From positions 1 through 45,786 of the forward strand of contig CAIPLM010000277.1 in assembly GCA_903865895.1 (NCBI GenBank): a stretch of 45,786 nucleotides of DNA, read 5' to 3'. Source of the DNA: an uncultured Rhodospirillales bacterium. Its GTDB lineage: Bacteria; Pseudomonadota; Alphaproteobacteria; Acetobacterales; Acetobacteraceae. Shown here piece by piece: positions 1 to 6,953 of this stretch; position 1 is the stretch's first letter, and each line of letters starts with the position of its first letter. Made by a program: the position numbers and the translations under genes. The notes beneath the pieces are model-generated. The model had not been told where the DNA came from, searched no databases, and saw only the letters and a list, made by a program, of their open reading frames with translations.

Positions 1-94
1 AAAAAACTTCTATCCGTTTGCTCCGAGCCCTCCGGGGAGAGCGCACAGCAAACGGTCAGAAAGTTTTTGCTTCTTTTTTCAAAAAGAAGCGCTT
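1..94. repeat. Intergenic T/A-tract inverted-repeat element, copy 1 (left end cut)
   Basis: The element begins inside the window edge. It contains an inverted pair CCGTTTGCT (14-22) / AGCAAACGG (47-55) around a GC-rich centre. A 10-bp hairpin follows, GCTTCTTTTT (69-78) against AAAAAGAAGC (81-90). It aligns by eye over about 95 bases with the element at 36272-36391. It lies just downstream of the minus-strand GST gene and could act as its terminator. No coding potential is visible. Confidence 0.75.
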
Positions 95-104
95 GCTACC
101 CTGC

Positions 105-716
105 TCAGGCGGCGCTGCTGGGGCGGGCCTTCACGCGATCAAACCAGGCGAGCAGGTTGGTGTTCTCCGGGTTCAAAGGCTGCCCGACCGCGGCGCCGAA
201 GGCCAAGAAGCAGTAGAGCAGCACGTCGGCCAGGGTGAAGCGGTTGCCGCAGATCCAGGTCTTGCCGGCCATCTGGCCATCGAGCCAGGTGAGGTTTTTC
301 TGCGCGGTCAGCTTCAGATCATCGGCAGCCTGGGGGATGACGTGGATGCGGTTCTGGAACAGCTTGATGCCCTGGCTGAAGCGGAACCCGTTGGCGAGCG
401 GCTCGAGAACATTAAGGTCAAGCCGGCGCACCCACATGCGGGTCTCGGCGCGCTCCTTGGCATTGGCGCCGATCAGCGACATGCCCGGCGTCGTCTCGTC
501 GAGATATTCGCAGATGGCGGTGATCTCGGCGAGGAAGCTGCCGTCATCCAACTCCAGGCAGGGCAGCTGGCCGAACGGGTTCTTGGCCATGTACTCGGCC
601 CGGCGGTTCTCGCCCCCGCGCAGATCGACCGTGGTCTGCGGAACCTCGATGCCGCGCTCGGCCATGAACATGCGCACGACCTGCGGGTTGGGGCCGACGG
701 AATTGTAGAAATGCAT
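105..716 (-). CDS. Glutathione S-transferase family protein
   Basis: This 203-residue protein has the usual length and two-domain plan of cytosolic glutathione S-transferases, which conjugate glutathione to electrophiles or reduce disulfides. Residues 1 to about 80 form the thioredoxin-like domain, with the cis-proline segment NPFGQLPCLE at 46-55 and an AEITAICEYL stretch at 63-72 where the family normally has E-S; here Ile replaces Ser, so glutathione binding may be modified. The helical C-terminal domain carries the N-capping motif TLAD at 161-164. The start ATG is preceded by GGGAGA. The gene follows the chromate-type transporter pair on the same strand after 36 bases, so it is probably the third gene of that operon. 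Substrate is unknown. Confidence 0.9.
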   Translation of the reverse strand: MHFYNSVGPNPQVVRMFMAERGIEVPQTTVDLRGGENRRAEYMAKNPFGQLPCLELDDGSFLAEITAICEYLDETTPGMSLIGANAKERAETRMWVRRLDLNVLEPLANGFRFSQGIKLFQNRIHVIPQAADDLKLTAQKNLTWLDGQMAGKTWICGNRFTLADVLLYCFLAFGAAVGQPLNPENTNLLAWFDRVKARPSSAA

Positions 717-752
717 GGTGTTTCTCCCTTGGACCGGAACGTCTTACCCGGT

Positions 753-1271
753 TCACACCGCGCCGATAACCCCTAAGCTCGCGCCGGCGGCGAGCAGCCA
801 GAGCGGGTGGATTTTGGTCGCGAAACTGACACCGGCGACCGCCACCGTCAGCAGCGCAAGCGGGATGGAGCGGTCGGCGGCTTGCGCGATCAGCAAAGCG
901 GCGGCGAGGAACAGCCCGGCGGTGACTGGCACGATGCCGGCCTGCACAATTTTGCGCCACGGTGCATCGCGGAAACGGTCCCAGGCGCTGAGGCAAATCA
1001 CCGTCAGCACGCTGGAGGGGGTGATCATCCCGAGCGTGGCGATAATGGCGCCCGGCAACCCGGCAACGCGCAATCCGACTAGGGTGGAGACCAGCATGTT
1101 CGGCCCCGGCGCCGCCTGGGCCAGCGCAAACAGGGCGGCGAACTCGGCTCCCGTCATCCAGCCATGCTCGACGATCTGGCGCTGCATCTCCGGCAGCACC
1201 GTCGGGCCGCCGCCGAAAGCCAGCAAGGAGAGGTGGCCGTAGAGCACGGCGAGGTCGATCAGGTCGTTCAT
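753..1271 (-). CDS. chrA: Chromate-type (ChrA) transporter, short-chain half 2
   Basis: A 172-residue integral membrane protein of the CHR family. It has the family segments FGGGPTVLPEMQ near the N terminus and QAAPGPNML after it, followed by several hydrophobic helices. Full-length ChrA proteins have two such domains; short-chain versions work as a pair made by adjacent genes. The chosen ATG (1269-1271) overlaps the stop of the upstream half in an ATGA, indicating translational coupling; a longer reading would run into the partner gene. The family is known for chromate efflux, but many members have no tested substrate, so chromate is an assumption. GST follows downstream. Confidence 0.87.
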   Translation of the reverse strand: MNDLIDLAVLYGHLSLLAFGGGPTVLPEMQRQIVEHGWMTGAEFAALFALAQAAPGPNMLVSTLVGLRVAGLPGAIIATLGMITPSSVLTVICLSAWDRFRDAPWRKIVQAGIVPVTAGLFLAAALLIAQAADRSIPLALLTVAVAGVSFATKIHPLWLLAAGASLGVIGAV

Positions 1272-1819
1272 CGTGCGCGCCTCCATGCCAGGGCGATGCC
1301 AAGCGGCGCCATCACCGCCATGGTCGCCAGCAACGGCAAACGCAGCCACACGATGGCCGCGAAGGTGACGAGCGCGACGAGCCCGCCCAGCAGGTCGGTC
1401 CGCAATGGCGCGGCGATTTTTAGGGCCATCGCAACGATCAGGCCCGACGCCGCGGCCGCCAGCCCGGCGAAGGCCCGGCGCACCAGCGGCTCATCCTGGA
1501 AATGGCCGTAGAACAGGCCGAGCGCGATCACGATCGCCATCGGCGCACACATCAGCCCGGCGAGCCCGGCCAGCGCCCCGGGGATGCCGCGGAAACGATG
1601 CCCCACCGCGGCGGCGAGGTTGATCACGTTGCCGCCCGGCAGGAACTGGCACAGGCCGAGGATGTCGGTGAATTCCTTGCCGTTCATCCATTGCCGCTGC
1701 TCGACGATCATGCGCCGAGTGATCGGCAGTACACCACCGAAACCGATGATGCCGACGGAGAAAAATCCGGCGAAAATCGCCGCGACTGACGGGGGCGGGG
1801 TGGGTTCGGATGCGGCCAT
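1268..1819 (-). CDS. chrA: Chromate-type (ChrA) transporter, short-chain half 1
   Basis: A 183-residue membrane protein of the CHR family and the upstream partner of the next gene. It shows FGGVLPITRRMIVEQ and a downstream LCQFLPGGNVINL segment, which matches the conserved Q-x-x-PG-N stretch of the family with P-G-G-N in place of P-G-P-N. The two halves differ clearly from one another, as expected for an antiparallel heterodimer. The start at 1819 was chosen over a longer reading because the longer N terminus would cross the divergent tag start and is rich in arginine and serine, unlike a membrane protein. It is separated from tag by a 35-base divergent promoter region. Confidence 0.87.
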   Translation of the reverse strand: MAASEPTPPPSVAAIFAGFFSVGIIGFGGVLPITRRMIVEQRQWMNGKEFTDILGLCQFLPGGNVINLAAAVGHRFRGIPGALAGLAGLMCAPMAIVIALGLFYGHFQDEPLVRRAFAGLAAAASGLIVAMALKIAAPLRTDLLGGLVALVTFAAIVWLRLPLLATMAVMAPLGIALAWRRAR

Positions 1820-1854
1820 GTGGCAATTGATAGGCAATTCAGGAGAACCTGCAA
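1820..1854. promoter_or_regulatory. Short divergent control region with a GGCAATT direct repeat
   Basis: Only 35 bases separate the start codons of the transporter half (minus) and tag (plus). The space holds two direct copies of GGCAATT (1822-1828 and 1833-1839), 11 bases apart or about one helical turn, and the tag ribosome-binding site AGGAGA at 1841-1846. At least one promoter must overlap coding sequence. No regulator is identified. Confidence 0.4.
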
Positions 1855-2397
1855 ATGAGCACCTATTGCCGCATCGCACCGGGCCATCCCGTCCATCATT
1901 CCTACCACGCCACCGAATACGGCTTCCCGCAGCGCGACGAGACAATTCTGTTCGAACGCCTGGTGCTTGAGATCATGCAGGCCGGCCTCTCCTGGGAGCT
2001 GGTGCTGAAGCGCCGGCTCGGCATGCGCGAGGCCTTCTCGGGTTTCGCCGTCGATGCGGTGGCGGCCTATGGCGAAGAAGACGTCGCCCGCCTGCTGGCC
2101 GACCCAGCGATCATCCGCAACCGCCTGAAAGTGGCGGCGATCATCCATAATGCCGGGGTGGTGCAGCAACTGCGCGCGGAGCACGGCAGCTTCGCCGCCT
2201 GGCTCGATACCCACCATCCCCGCGAGAGGAAGGACTGGGTGAAGCTGTTCGGCAAGACCTTCAAGTTCACCGGCGGCGAGATCGTCGGCGAGTTCCTGAT
2301 GAGCCTCGGCTATTTGCCCGGCTCCCACGCCGAGGACTGCCCGGTGCAGGCGGAGCTGCGCGAAATCGGCCCGCCCTGGATGCGCGCCACCGCATAG
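1855..2397 (+). CDS. tag: DNA-3-methyladenine glycosylase I
   Basis: A 180-residue base-excision repair enzyme that removes 3-methyladenine from alkylated DNA. It matches the Tag family over its whole length: the LEIMQAGLSWELVL segment places the conserved glutamate at E39. The four zinc ligands of the E. coli enzyme are recognisable as C5, H18, H158 and C162 (the HAEDC pair near the C terminus). The start is supported by AGGAGA nine bases upstream. It is divergent from the chromate-type transporter genes, and the next gene downstream has its own strong ribosome-binding site, so it may be monocistronic. No sign of truncation. Confidence 0.96.
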   Translation: MSTYCRIAPGHPVHHSYHATEYGFPQRDETILFERLVLEIMQAGLSWELVLKRRLGMREAFSGFAVDAVAAYGEEDVARLLADPAIIRNRLKVAAIIHNAGVVQQLRAEHGSFAAWLDTHHPRERKDWVKLFGKTFKFTGGEIVGEFLMSLGYLPGSHAEDCPVQAELREIGPPWMRATA

Positions 2398-2459
2398 CCA
2401 GCCCTGTTGCAACGAGGGGCGCCTCGGTGGACACTCCGCCCAGCACAGGAGGAAACGCC

Positions 2460-4034
2460 ATGACCTACCAACCGGGGCCCCATATTTCGCAGCATTGGCA
2501 GATCACCAAGCCGGCCGCCAACGGCAAGCGCGGCATTGTCGTCTCCCAGGCGAAGTGCGCCGCCGATGCCGGCGTTGCCGTGCTGGAGGCCGGCGGCAAC
2601 GCGATTGACGCCGCGGTGGCAACCGCTTTGGCGCTTGCCAGCCAGGAGCCGTGGAACTCCGGCATCGGCGGCATCGGCTTCTGCGTGGTGCATCGCGCCG
2701 GCGAGAAATCCGCGGAGGTGATGGATTTCGGCCCCGTCGCGCCGCGCCACACCCGCCCCGACCAGTTCAAGCTCACCGGCCGCATGACGACCGACCTGTT
2801 CGCCTGGGCCGAGGTGGAGAATGACGCCAATATCCATGGCCCGCTCTCGGTCGCCATCCCCTCCTCGGTGGCCGGCTATGAGAAGCTGCATTCCACCTGG
2901 GGCCGCCTGCCGATCAAGGAGGTGATGGAGCCCGCGGTGGCGCTCGCCAAGCGCGGCCTGCCGCAGGATTGGTACACCACGCTGAAGATCGCGCTCTCCG
3001 CCTCGGTGCTGGCGAAATACCCCGAGAGCAACCGCGTCTACCTGCGCAACGGCCTGCCGCCGGTGCCGCCCTACCAGGGCACGCCCGGCTTCTTCACCCA
3101 GGGCAACCTGCCCGCCACCCTCGAACGCCTCCAGCACGCCGGGCTGCGCGACTACTACGAGGGCGACATCGCCCGCTCCCTCGCGCAGGACTTCAAGGAC
3201 ACCGGCGTCATCATCGACGAGACCGATCTGGCCAATTGCCAGGCGCGCATCGTGCCCGCCACCGAGGTGCCATGGCGCAATGGCCGCACCCTCCAACTCG
3301 CCACCGGCCTCACCGCCGCGCCGACGTTGATGGACGTGCTGGCCGCCATGAAATCCGCCCCCTGGGGCGACACGCCCGATGAGGCCTGGTTCCGCGCCCT
3401 CGCCAAGACCATGAAGGATGCCTACGAGGTCCGTCTCTCCGGCCTCGGCGAGGCCGACCAGAATGCGGCCGAGACCTGCACGACGCACCTCACCGTCTGC
3501 GATCAGGAAGGCACCATGGTGGCGATGACCACCACGCTGATGTCCTCCATGGGCAGCCGCGTGCTGATGCCGCGCACCGGCGTGCTGCTCAACAACGGCA
3601 TGATGTGGTTCGATCCGCGGCCCGGCCAGGCCAACTCGGTCGCCCCCGGCAAGCGCCCGCTGTGCAACATGTGCCCGATCATCATGAAGGATGACACCGG
3701 CCCGATGCTCGCCATCGGCGCCTCGGGCGGCCGGCGCATCATGGCCTCGGTGTTCCAGGTGATGTCGTTCTTCTCGGACTTCGGCATGTCCGTCGAGGAC
3801 GCCGCGCATTTTCCGCGCATCGACGTCTCCAGCACCGACAACGTCACCGCCGATCGCCGGCTCGATGCCGCCACGCTGGCCGGCCTCGCGGCCGATGGAG
3901 CGCTGGAAGTGGTCGAGGCGACGGCGGTGCCGATCAACTTCGCCTGCCCCAACATCATCGTCCGCCATCCCGATGGCACCCGCACCGGCATCAGTGACGT
4001 CGCCTCGCCCTGGTCGGGCGCGGTGGCGCAGTAA
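2460..4034 (+). CDS. Gamma-glutamyltransferase-like Ntn hydrolase
   Basis: A 524-residue member of the gamma-glutamyltranspeptidase family, whose members self-cleave before a threonine that then serves as nucleophile. The predicted nucleophile is T341 in CTTHLTV, giving a 340-residue large and a 184-residue small subunit. The oxyanion region reads GASGGRRI instead of the usual G-S-P-G-G. The arginine that holds the alpha-carboxylate of glutamate in E. coli Ggt (motif D-F-R-E-M-A-P) is absent: here the segment is DFGPVAPR. No signal peptide is present, so it should be cytoplasmic. These points suggest an amide hydrolase with another substrate. AGGAGG sits about eight bases before the chosen ATG. 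A rhodanese and a FAD oxidoreductase follow at short distances. Confidence 0.88.
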   Translation: MTYQPGPHISQHWQITKPAANGKRGIVVSQAKCAADAGVAVLEAGGNAIDAAVATALALASQEPWNSGIGGIGFCVVHRAGEKSAEVMDFGPVAPRHTRPDQFKLTGRMTTDLFAWAEVENDANIHGPLSVAIPSSVAGYEKLHSTWGRLPIKEVMEPAVALAKRGLPQDWYTTLKIALSASVLAKYPESNRVYLRNGLPPVPPYQGTPGFFTQGNLPATLERLQHAGLRDYYEGDIARSLAQDFKDTGVIIDETDLANCQARIVPATEVPWRNGRTLQLATGLTAAPTLMDVLAAMKSAPWGDTPDEAWFRALAKTMKDAYEVRLSGLGEADQNAAETCTTHLTVCDQEGTMVAMTTTLMSSMGSRVLMPRTGVLLNNGMMWFDPRPGQANSVAPGKRPLCNMCPIIMKDDTGPMLAIGASGGRRIMASVFQVMSFFSDFGMSVEDAAHFPRIDVSSTDNVTADRRLDAATLAGLAADGALEVVEATAVPINFACPNIIVRHPDGTRTGISDVASPWSGAVAQ

Positions 4035-4046
4035 GGAGCAAAGCCG

Positions 4047-4424
4047 ATGAGCAAGACCGCCATGCAGATGGTCGCCGAGGCGCAAGCCTCGGTGACCGCC
4101 ATCTCCCCCGCCGACGCAAAGCCGCTGATCGCCGCCGGCGCGGTGGTGCTCGATATCCGGGACAGTTCGGAAATCGCCGCCTCCGGCAAGGTGAAGGGCG
4201 CGCTCGCCATTAACCGCGGGCTGCTGGAATTCAAGGCCGACAGCACGCTGCCGAGCCATGAGCCCGCCCTGCAGAAGGACCGCACAGTGATCCTCTACTG
4301 CGCCTCCGGTGGCCGCGCCTGGCTCGCCGGCAAGACGCTGAAGGACATGGGCTTCACCGACGTGCGCAACATGGGCGGCTTCAAAGGCTGGGTCGAGGCG
4401 GGCGGGGACGTCGAGAAGACCTGA
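4047..4424 (+). CDS. Rhodanese-like sulfurtransferase domain protein
   Basis: A single-domain rhodanese of 125 residues. The domain starts near residue 17 with ISPADAKPLIAAG, then VVLDIRD at 33-39, and ends with the MGGFKGWVEAGG segment that closes such domains. The active-site loop is C85-ASGG-R90, with the catalytic cysteine and arginine present, so persulfide transfer is plausible. AAGGAG lies directly after the stop of the upstream gene. It sits between the gamma-glutamyltransferase-like gene and a FAD oxidoreductase with gaps of 12 and 8 bases, which points to one transcript. The acceptor and donor of sulfur are unknown. Confidence 0.92.
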   Translation: MSKTAMQMVAEAQASVTAISPADAKPLIAAGAVVLDIRDSSEIAASGKVKGALAINRGLLEFKADSTLPSHEPALQKDRTVILYCASGGRAWLAGKTLKDMGFTDVRNMGGFKGWVEAGGDVEKT

Positions 4425-4432
4425 CGCCTGAA

Positions 4433-5554
4433 ATGGAGACGCGGGCCACCGGCTGCATCGTCATCGGCGGTGGCATCGCCGGGGCGACGGCGGCGGCGCA
4501 TCTCGCCGCCGATCGCCCGGTAGCGCTGATCGAGGCGGAAGAGGCGGCGGGCTACCACACCTCCGGCCGCTCGGCGGCGCTATGGGTGGCCAATGGTGGG
4601 CCGGAGTGGGAACGCGGGCTGGCGCGGGAGTCCTTCGGCTTCCTCAGCACCCCCCCGCCCGGCTTTGCCGCCACCACCATCCTCACCGAGCGCCCGGTGG
4701 CTTTCGCCGTTGCGCCGGACCAGGTGGCGGACCTGCACGATATCCTCGCCACCCGCAGCAATATCCGCGAAATCAGCGTCGCCGCGCTGCGAGACCTGAT
4801 CCCGGCGATCCGTCCGGGCTACGCTGTCGCGGCGGCGATCGAGACCGGCAATTACGACATCGACGTCGCCACTTTGCTGCAAGGCTACCTCCGCCTCGCC
4901 CGCAGCCGCGGCGCCACCGTCACCTTCCGCCGCCGCTCCCAGCGCATCGTGCGTGATGGTGGGCAATGGCGGGTGGAGACCACCGATGGCACGGTGATCA
5001 CCGCCCCCATCCTCGTCAACGCCGCCGGCGCATGGGGCGACGAGGTGGCGGCACAGGCCGGCATTCGCCCGCTCGGCCTCACGCCGAAGCGGCGCACCGC
5101 GGTGTTGATCGACCCCGGGCCGCATGACGTCGCGGCCTGGCCACGCCTCTATGATCCCATACGCAGCTGGTACTGCAAGCCCGAGGCGCGCACCCGCCTC
5201 ATGATCTCCCCGGCCGACGCCACGTCGAGCTTCCCGCATGACGTGCAGCCCGAAGAACTCGACATCGCCCTCACCATTGCCCGCATGCAGGAGGTGTTGG
5301 ATATCGACGTGCGTCGCGTCGAGCACGCCTGGGCCGGCCTGCGCACCTTCACCCCTGACGGCGCCTTCGCCTTCGGGCCGGCCGCGGAAGGCGATGGCTT
5401 CTTCTGGTTCGTCGGCCAGGGCGGTGACGGCATCCTGACCTCCGCCGCCGCCGGCCGCCTGCTCACCGATCTCGTCGCCGAGCGGGCGCCGGACTGGCTG
5501 CCCGGGGCTACACGCATTCTCCCGGCGATCGATCCTCGGCGGTTTGCCGCCTAG
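4433..5554 (+). CDS. FAD-dependent amine/D-amino-acid oxidoreductase (DAO family)
   Basis: A 373-residue flavoprotein of the DAO (DadA/glycine-oxidase-like) family. The N terminus has the dinucleotide-binding motif GGGIAG (12-17) with an acidic residue ending the second strand (E34), followed by HTSGRSAA, a FAD-contact segment typical of the family. The C terminus has GQGGDGILTS, the second FAD segment. Such enzymes oxidise secondary or D-amino acids to imines. It is the last gene of the gamma-glutamyltransferase-like/rhodanese operon, suggesting that it acts on the amine or amino acid released by the first enzyme; that link is inference. Its stop overlaps the stop of the convergent next gene within CTAG at 5551-5554. 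Confidence 0.88.
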   Translation: METRATGCIVIGGGIAGATAAAHLAADRPVALIEAEEAAGYHTSGRSAALWVANGGPEWERGLARESFGFLSTPPPGFAATTILTERPVAFAVAPDQVADLHDILATRSNIREISVAALRDLIPAIRPGYAVAAAIETGNYDIDVATLLQGYLRLARSRGATVTFRRRSQRIVRDGGQWRVETTDGTVITAPILVNAAGAWGDEVAAQAGIRPLGLTPKRRTAVLIDPGPHDVAAWPRLYDPIRSWYCKPEARTRLMISPADATSSFPHDVQPEELDIALTIARMQEVLDIDVRRVEHAWAGLRTFTPDGAFAFGPAAEGDGFFWFVGQGGDGILTSAAAGRLLTDLVAERAPDWLPGATRILPAIDPRRFAA

Positions 5555-6915
5555 CCGCCGATCGCCCGGCCGAAAATCCGCACCCGGCGCAAATGCAGCG
5601 TATCGCGCCCGAGCAGCCGGATGCGCACAAAGCGCGCCACGAAGGGGTCGGACAAATCGAGCCGCCAGGGCTGCGCGGGGTCCGCTGAGACCGGCTCCAG
5701 CGTCCACTTCGTCAGCCGCGTGTGCCAGCCCTGCCCATCGCGCGAGCTCTCGATGGTGAATTGCCGGAACTTGTCGGGAATGGCCGCGCGGTTCACGATC
5801 TCAACGGCATCGACGACGTATTCCTCGGTGAGATCGACAATCCACCACGGCCGATCCTCGAGATCAGTATGGAAAGCGAAATCATCGGGTAGCGTGGCCC
5901 CGTTGGCGACCCCGGCGTCGCGGGCGGGATCGGGGTGGCGGGACCAGGCGGAGACCGAGCTGCTGAGCGCCGGCTTGCCCAGCGCGATATCACTCGATGA
6001 CATGGGCGGCGCGCTCCGTTCGGGATGGGCCTGATCAAGCGCTGCTAGGCTCACACGGTCACCGGTCTTGATGAATTCCGCCCGCACCTGGGCGATCACC
6101 CGCTCCGGGGGCTCATACCGCAATTCCTGGTGAAGCTTTGTGCCCGGCTGCAGATACGTGGTGGCACCGAGATCCTCGATCGTTTCTGCAATAAATTTGT
6201 CGCTGCCGAGCACGGAGTGGACCAGGCTTCCCGGTGCGCTTGAGCGCGGATCGTTGATCGACACGCGCGGCCGATAGTTGAGGTTTTCGACATCGGCGAA
6301 CCGTGCCACGTCAGCCATCGTCACGCCTTGCATCTTCACCAGCACCGAGGGCACGAACATCTCGCAGAATGGCCAAATCGCGACCTGCCCCTCCAACCGG
6401 CGCCGTGCCAGCATCTGCCGCGCGGCCAGCAGCAGGGCGATGGCACGGGCCGAGAGCACCATGAAGAACAACAGGCTGCGCCAGGGGCTGACAAATACCT
6501 CGGCGCCACCGAATTGCGCGATCCACTCGGGATCGGCGGGCCGGCAATCGCGCGCGATGAAATCGATCGACTCGCGCCGCGCGGTCTCCACCATATCGGT
6601 CAGCGGCAGGTTGACCGCGAGGTCGGACTCCGAAACGACGTAGTAGTCGTAGCCCGGAAGGGCCTCCGCGAGGAAATACAGCCCGTAATCGACATTGTAC
6701 CACAGCGAGCGGCCCTGCGGATGGTTCGGCAGGCCGAAGCGGCTGGTGTCATCGGTGTGCGACACTTTCTCGAACGGCTGGTTCGGCAGCGGGCCGCGGG
6801 TCTCATCGGCCAGCACCACATGGCGGGCGCCGGGGCAGGCCGCGAAGAAGCGGTGCGCGAGCGCCTCGATGTCGGGGCTCCAGTCATAGGCGCGGAAAGC
6901 GGCGACGTAGGTCAC
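5551..6915 (-). CDS. Glycosyltransferase-like protein with C-terminal F5/8C (discoidin) domain
   Basis: A 454-residue protein read from a GTG start with AAAGG about six bases upstream. Residues 1 to about 290 resemble DUF3405-type glycosyltransferases: WYNVDYGLYFLAEALPGYDY followed by VVSESDLAV, an acidic motif in the position of a metal/nucleotide-sugar site. Residues about 310-454 look like a coagulation-factor 5/8 type C carbohydrate-binding domain: ALGKPALSSSVSAWSR, then WWIVDLTEEYVVDAVEIVNR, FTIESSRDG and a terminal RFVRIRLLG. No signal peptide or membrane helix is evident. It lies 38 bases downstream of the formamidase-like gene on the same strand. The binding domain is fairly certain; the transferase call is tentative. 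Confidence 0.65.
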   Translation of the reverse strand: MTYVAAFRAYDWSPDIEALAHRFFAACPGARHVVLADETRGPLPNQPFEKVSHTDDTSRFGLPNHPQGRSLWYNVDYGLYFLAEALPGYDYYVVSESDLAVNLPLTDMVETARRESIDFIARDCRPADPEWIAQFGGAEVFVSPWRSLLFFMVLSARAIALLLAARQMLARRRLEGQVAIWPFCEMFVPSVLVKMQGVTMADVARFADVENLNYRPRVSINDPRSSAPGSLVHSVLGSDKFIAETIEDLGATTYLQPGTKLHQELRYEPPERVIAQVRAEFIKTGDRVSLAALDQAHPERSAPPMSSSDIALGKPALSSSVSAWSRHPDPARDAGVANGATLPDDFAFHTDLEDRPWWIVDLTEEYVVDAVEIVNRAAIPDKFRQFTIESSRDGQGWHTRLTKWTLEPVSADPAQPWRLDLSDPFVARFVRIRLLGRDTLHLRRVRIFGRAIGG

Positions 6916-6953
6916 GAGATACCTTTGCGAGACGTATCGGCAAGATACCCGGT

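Noticed and set aside
2310-4259. Long open frame on the minus strand opposite the gamma-glutamyltransferase-like gene
   Set aside because: It is a shadow of codon bias in GC-rich DNA: the product is rich in Gly/His/Arg without motifs, while the plus strand has clear family motifs and a ribosome-binding site.
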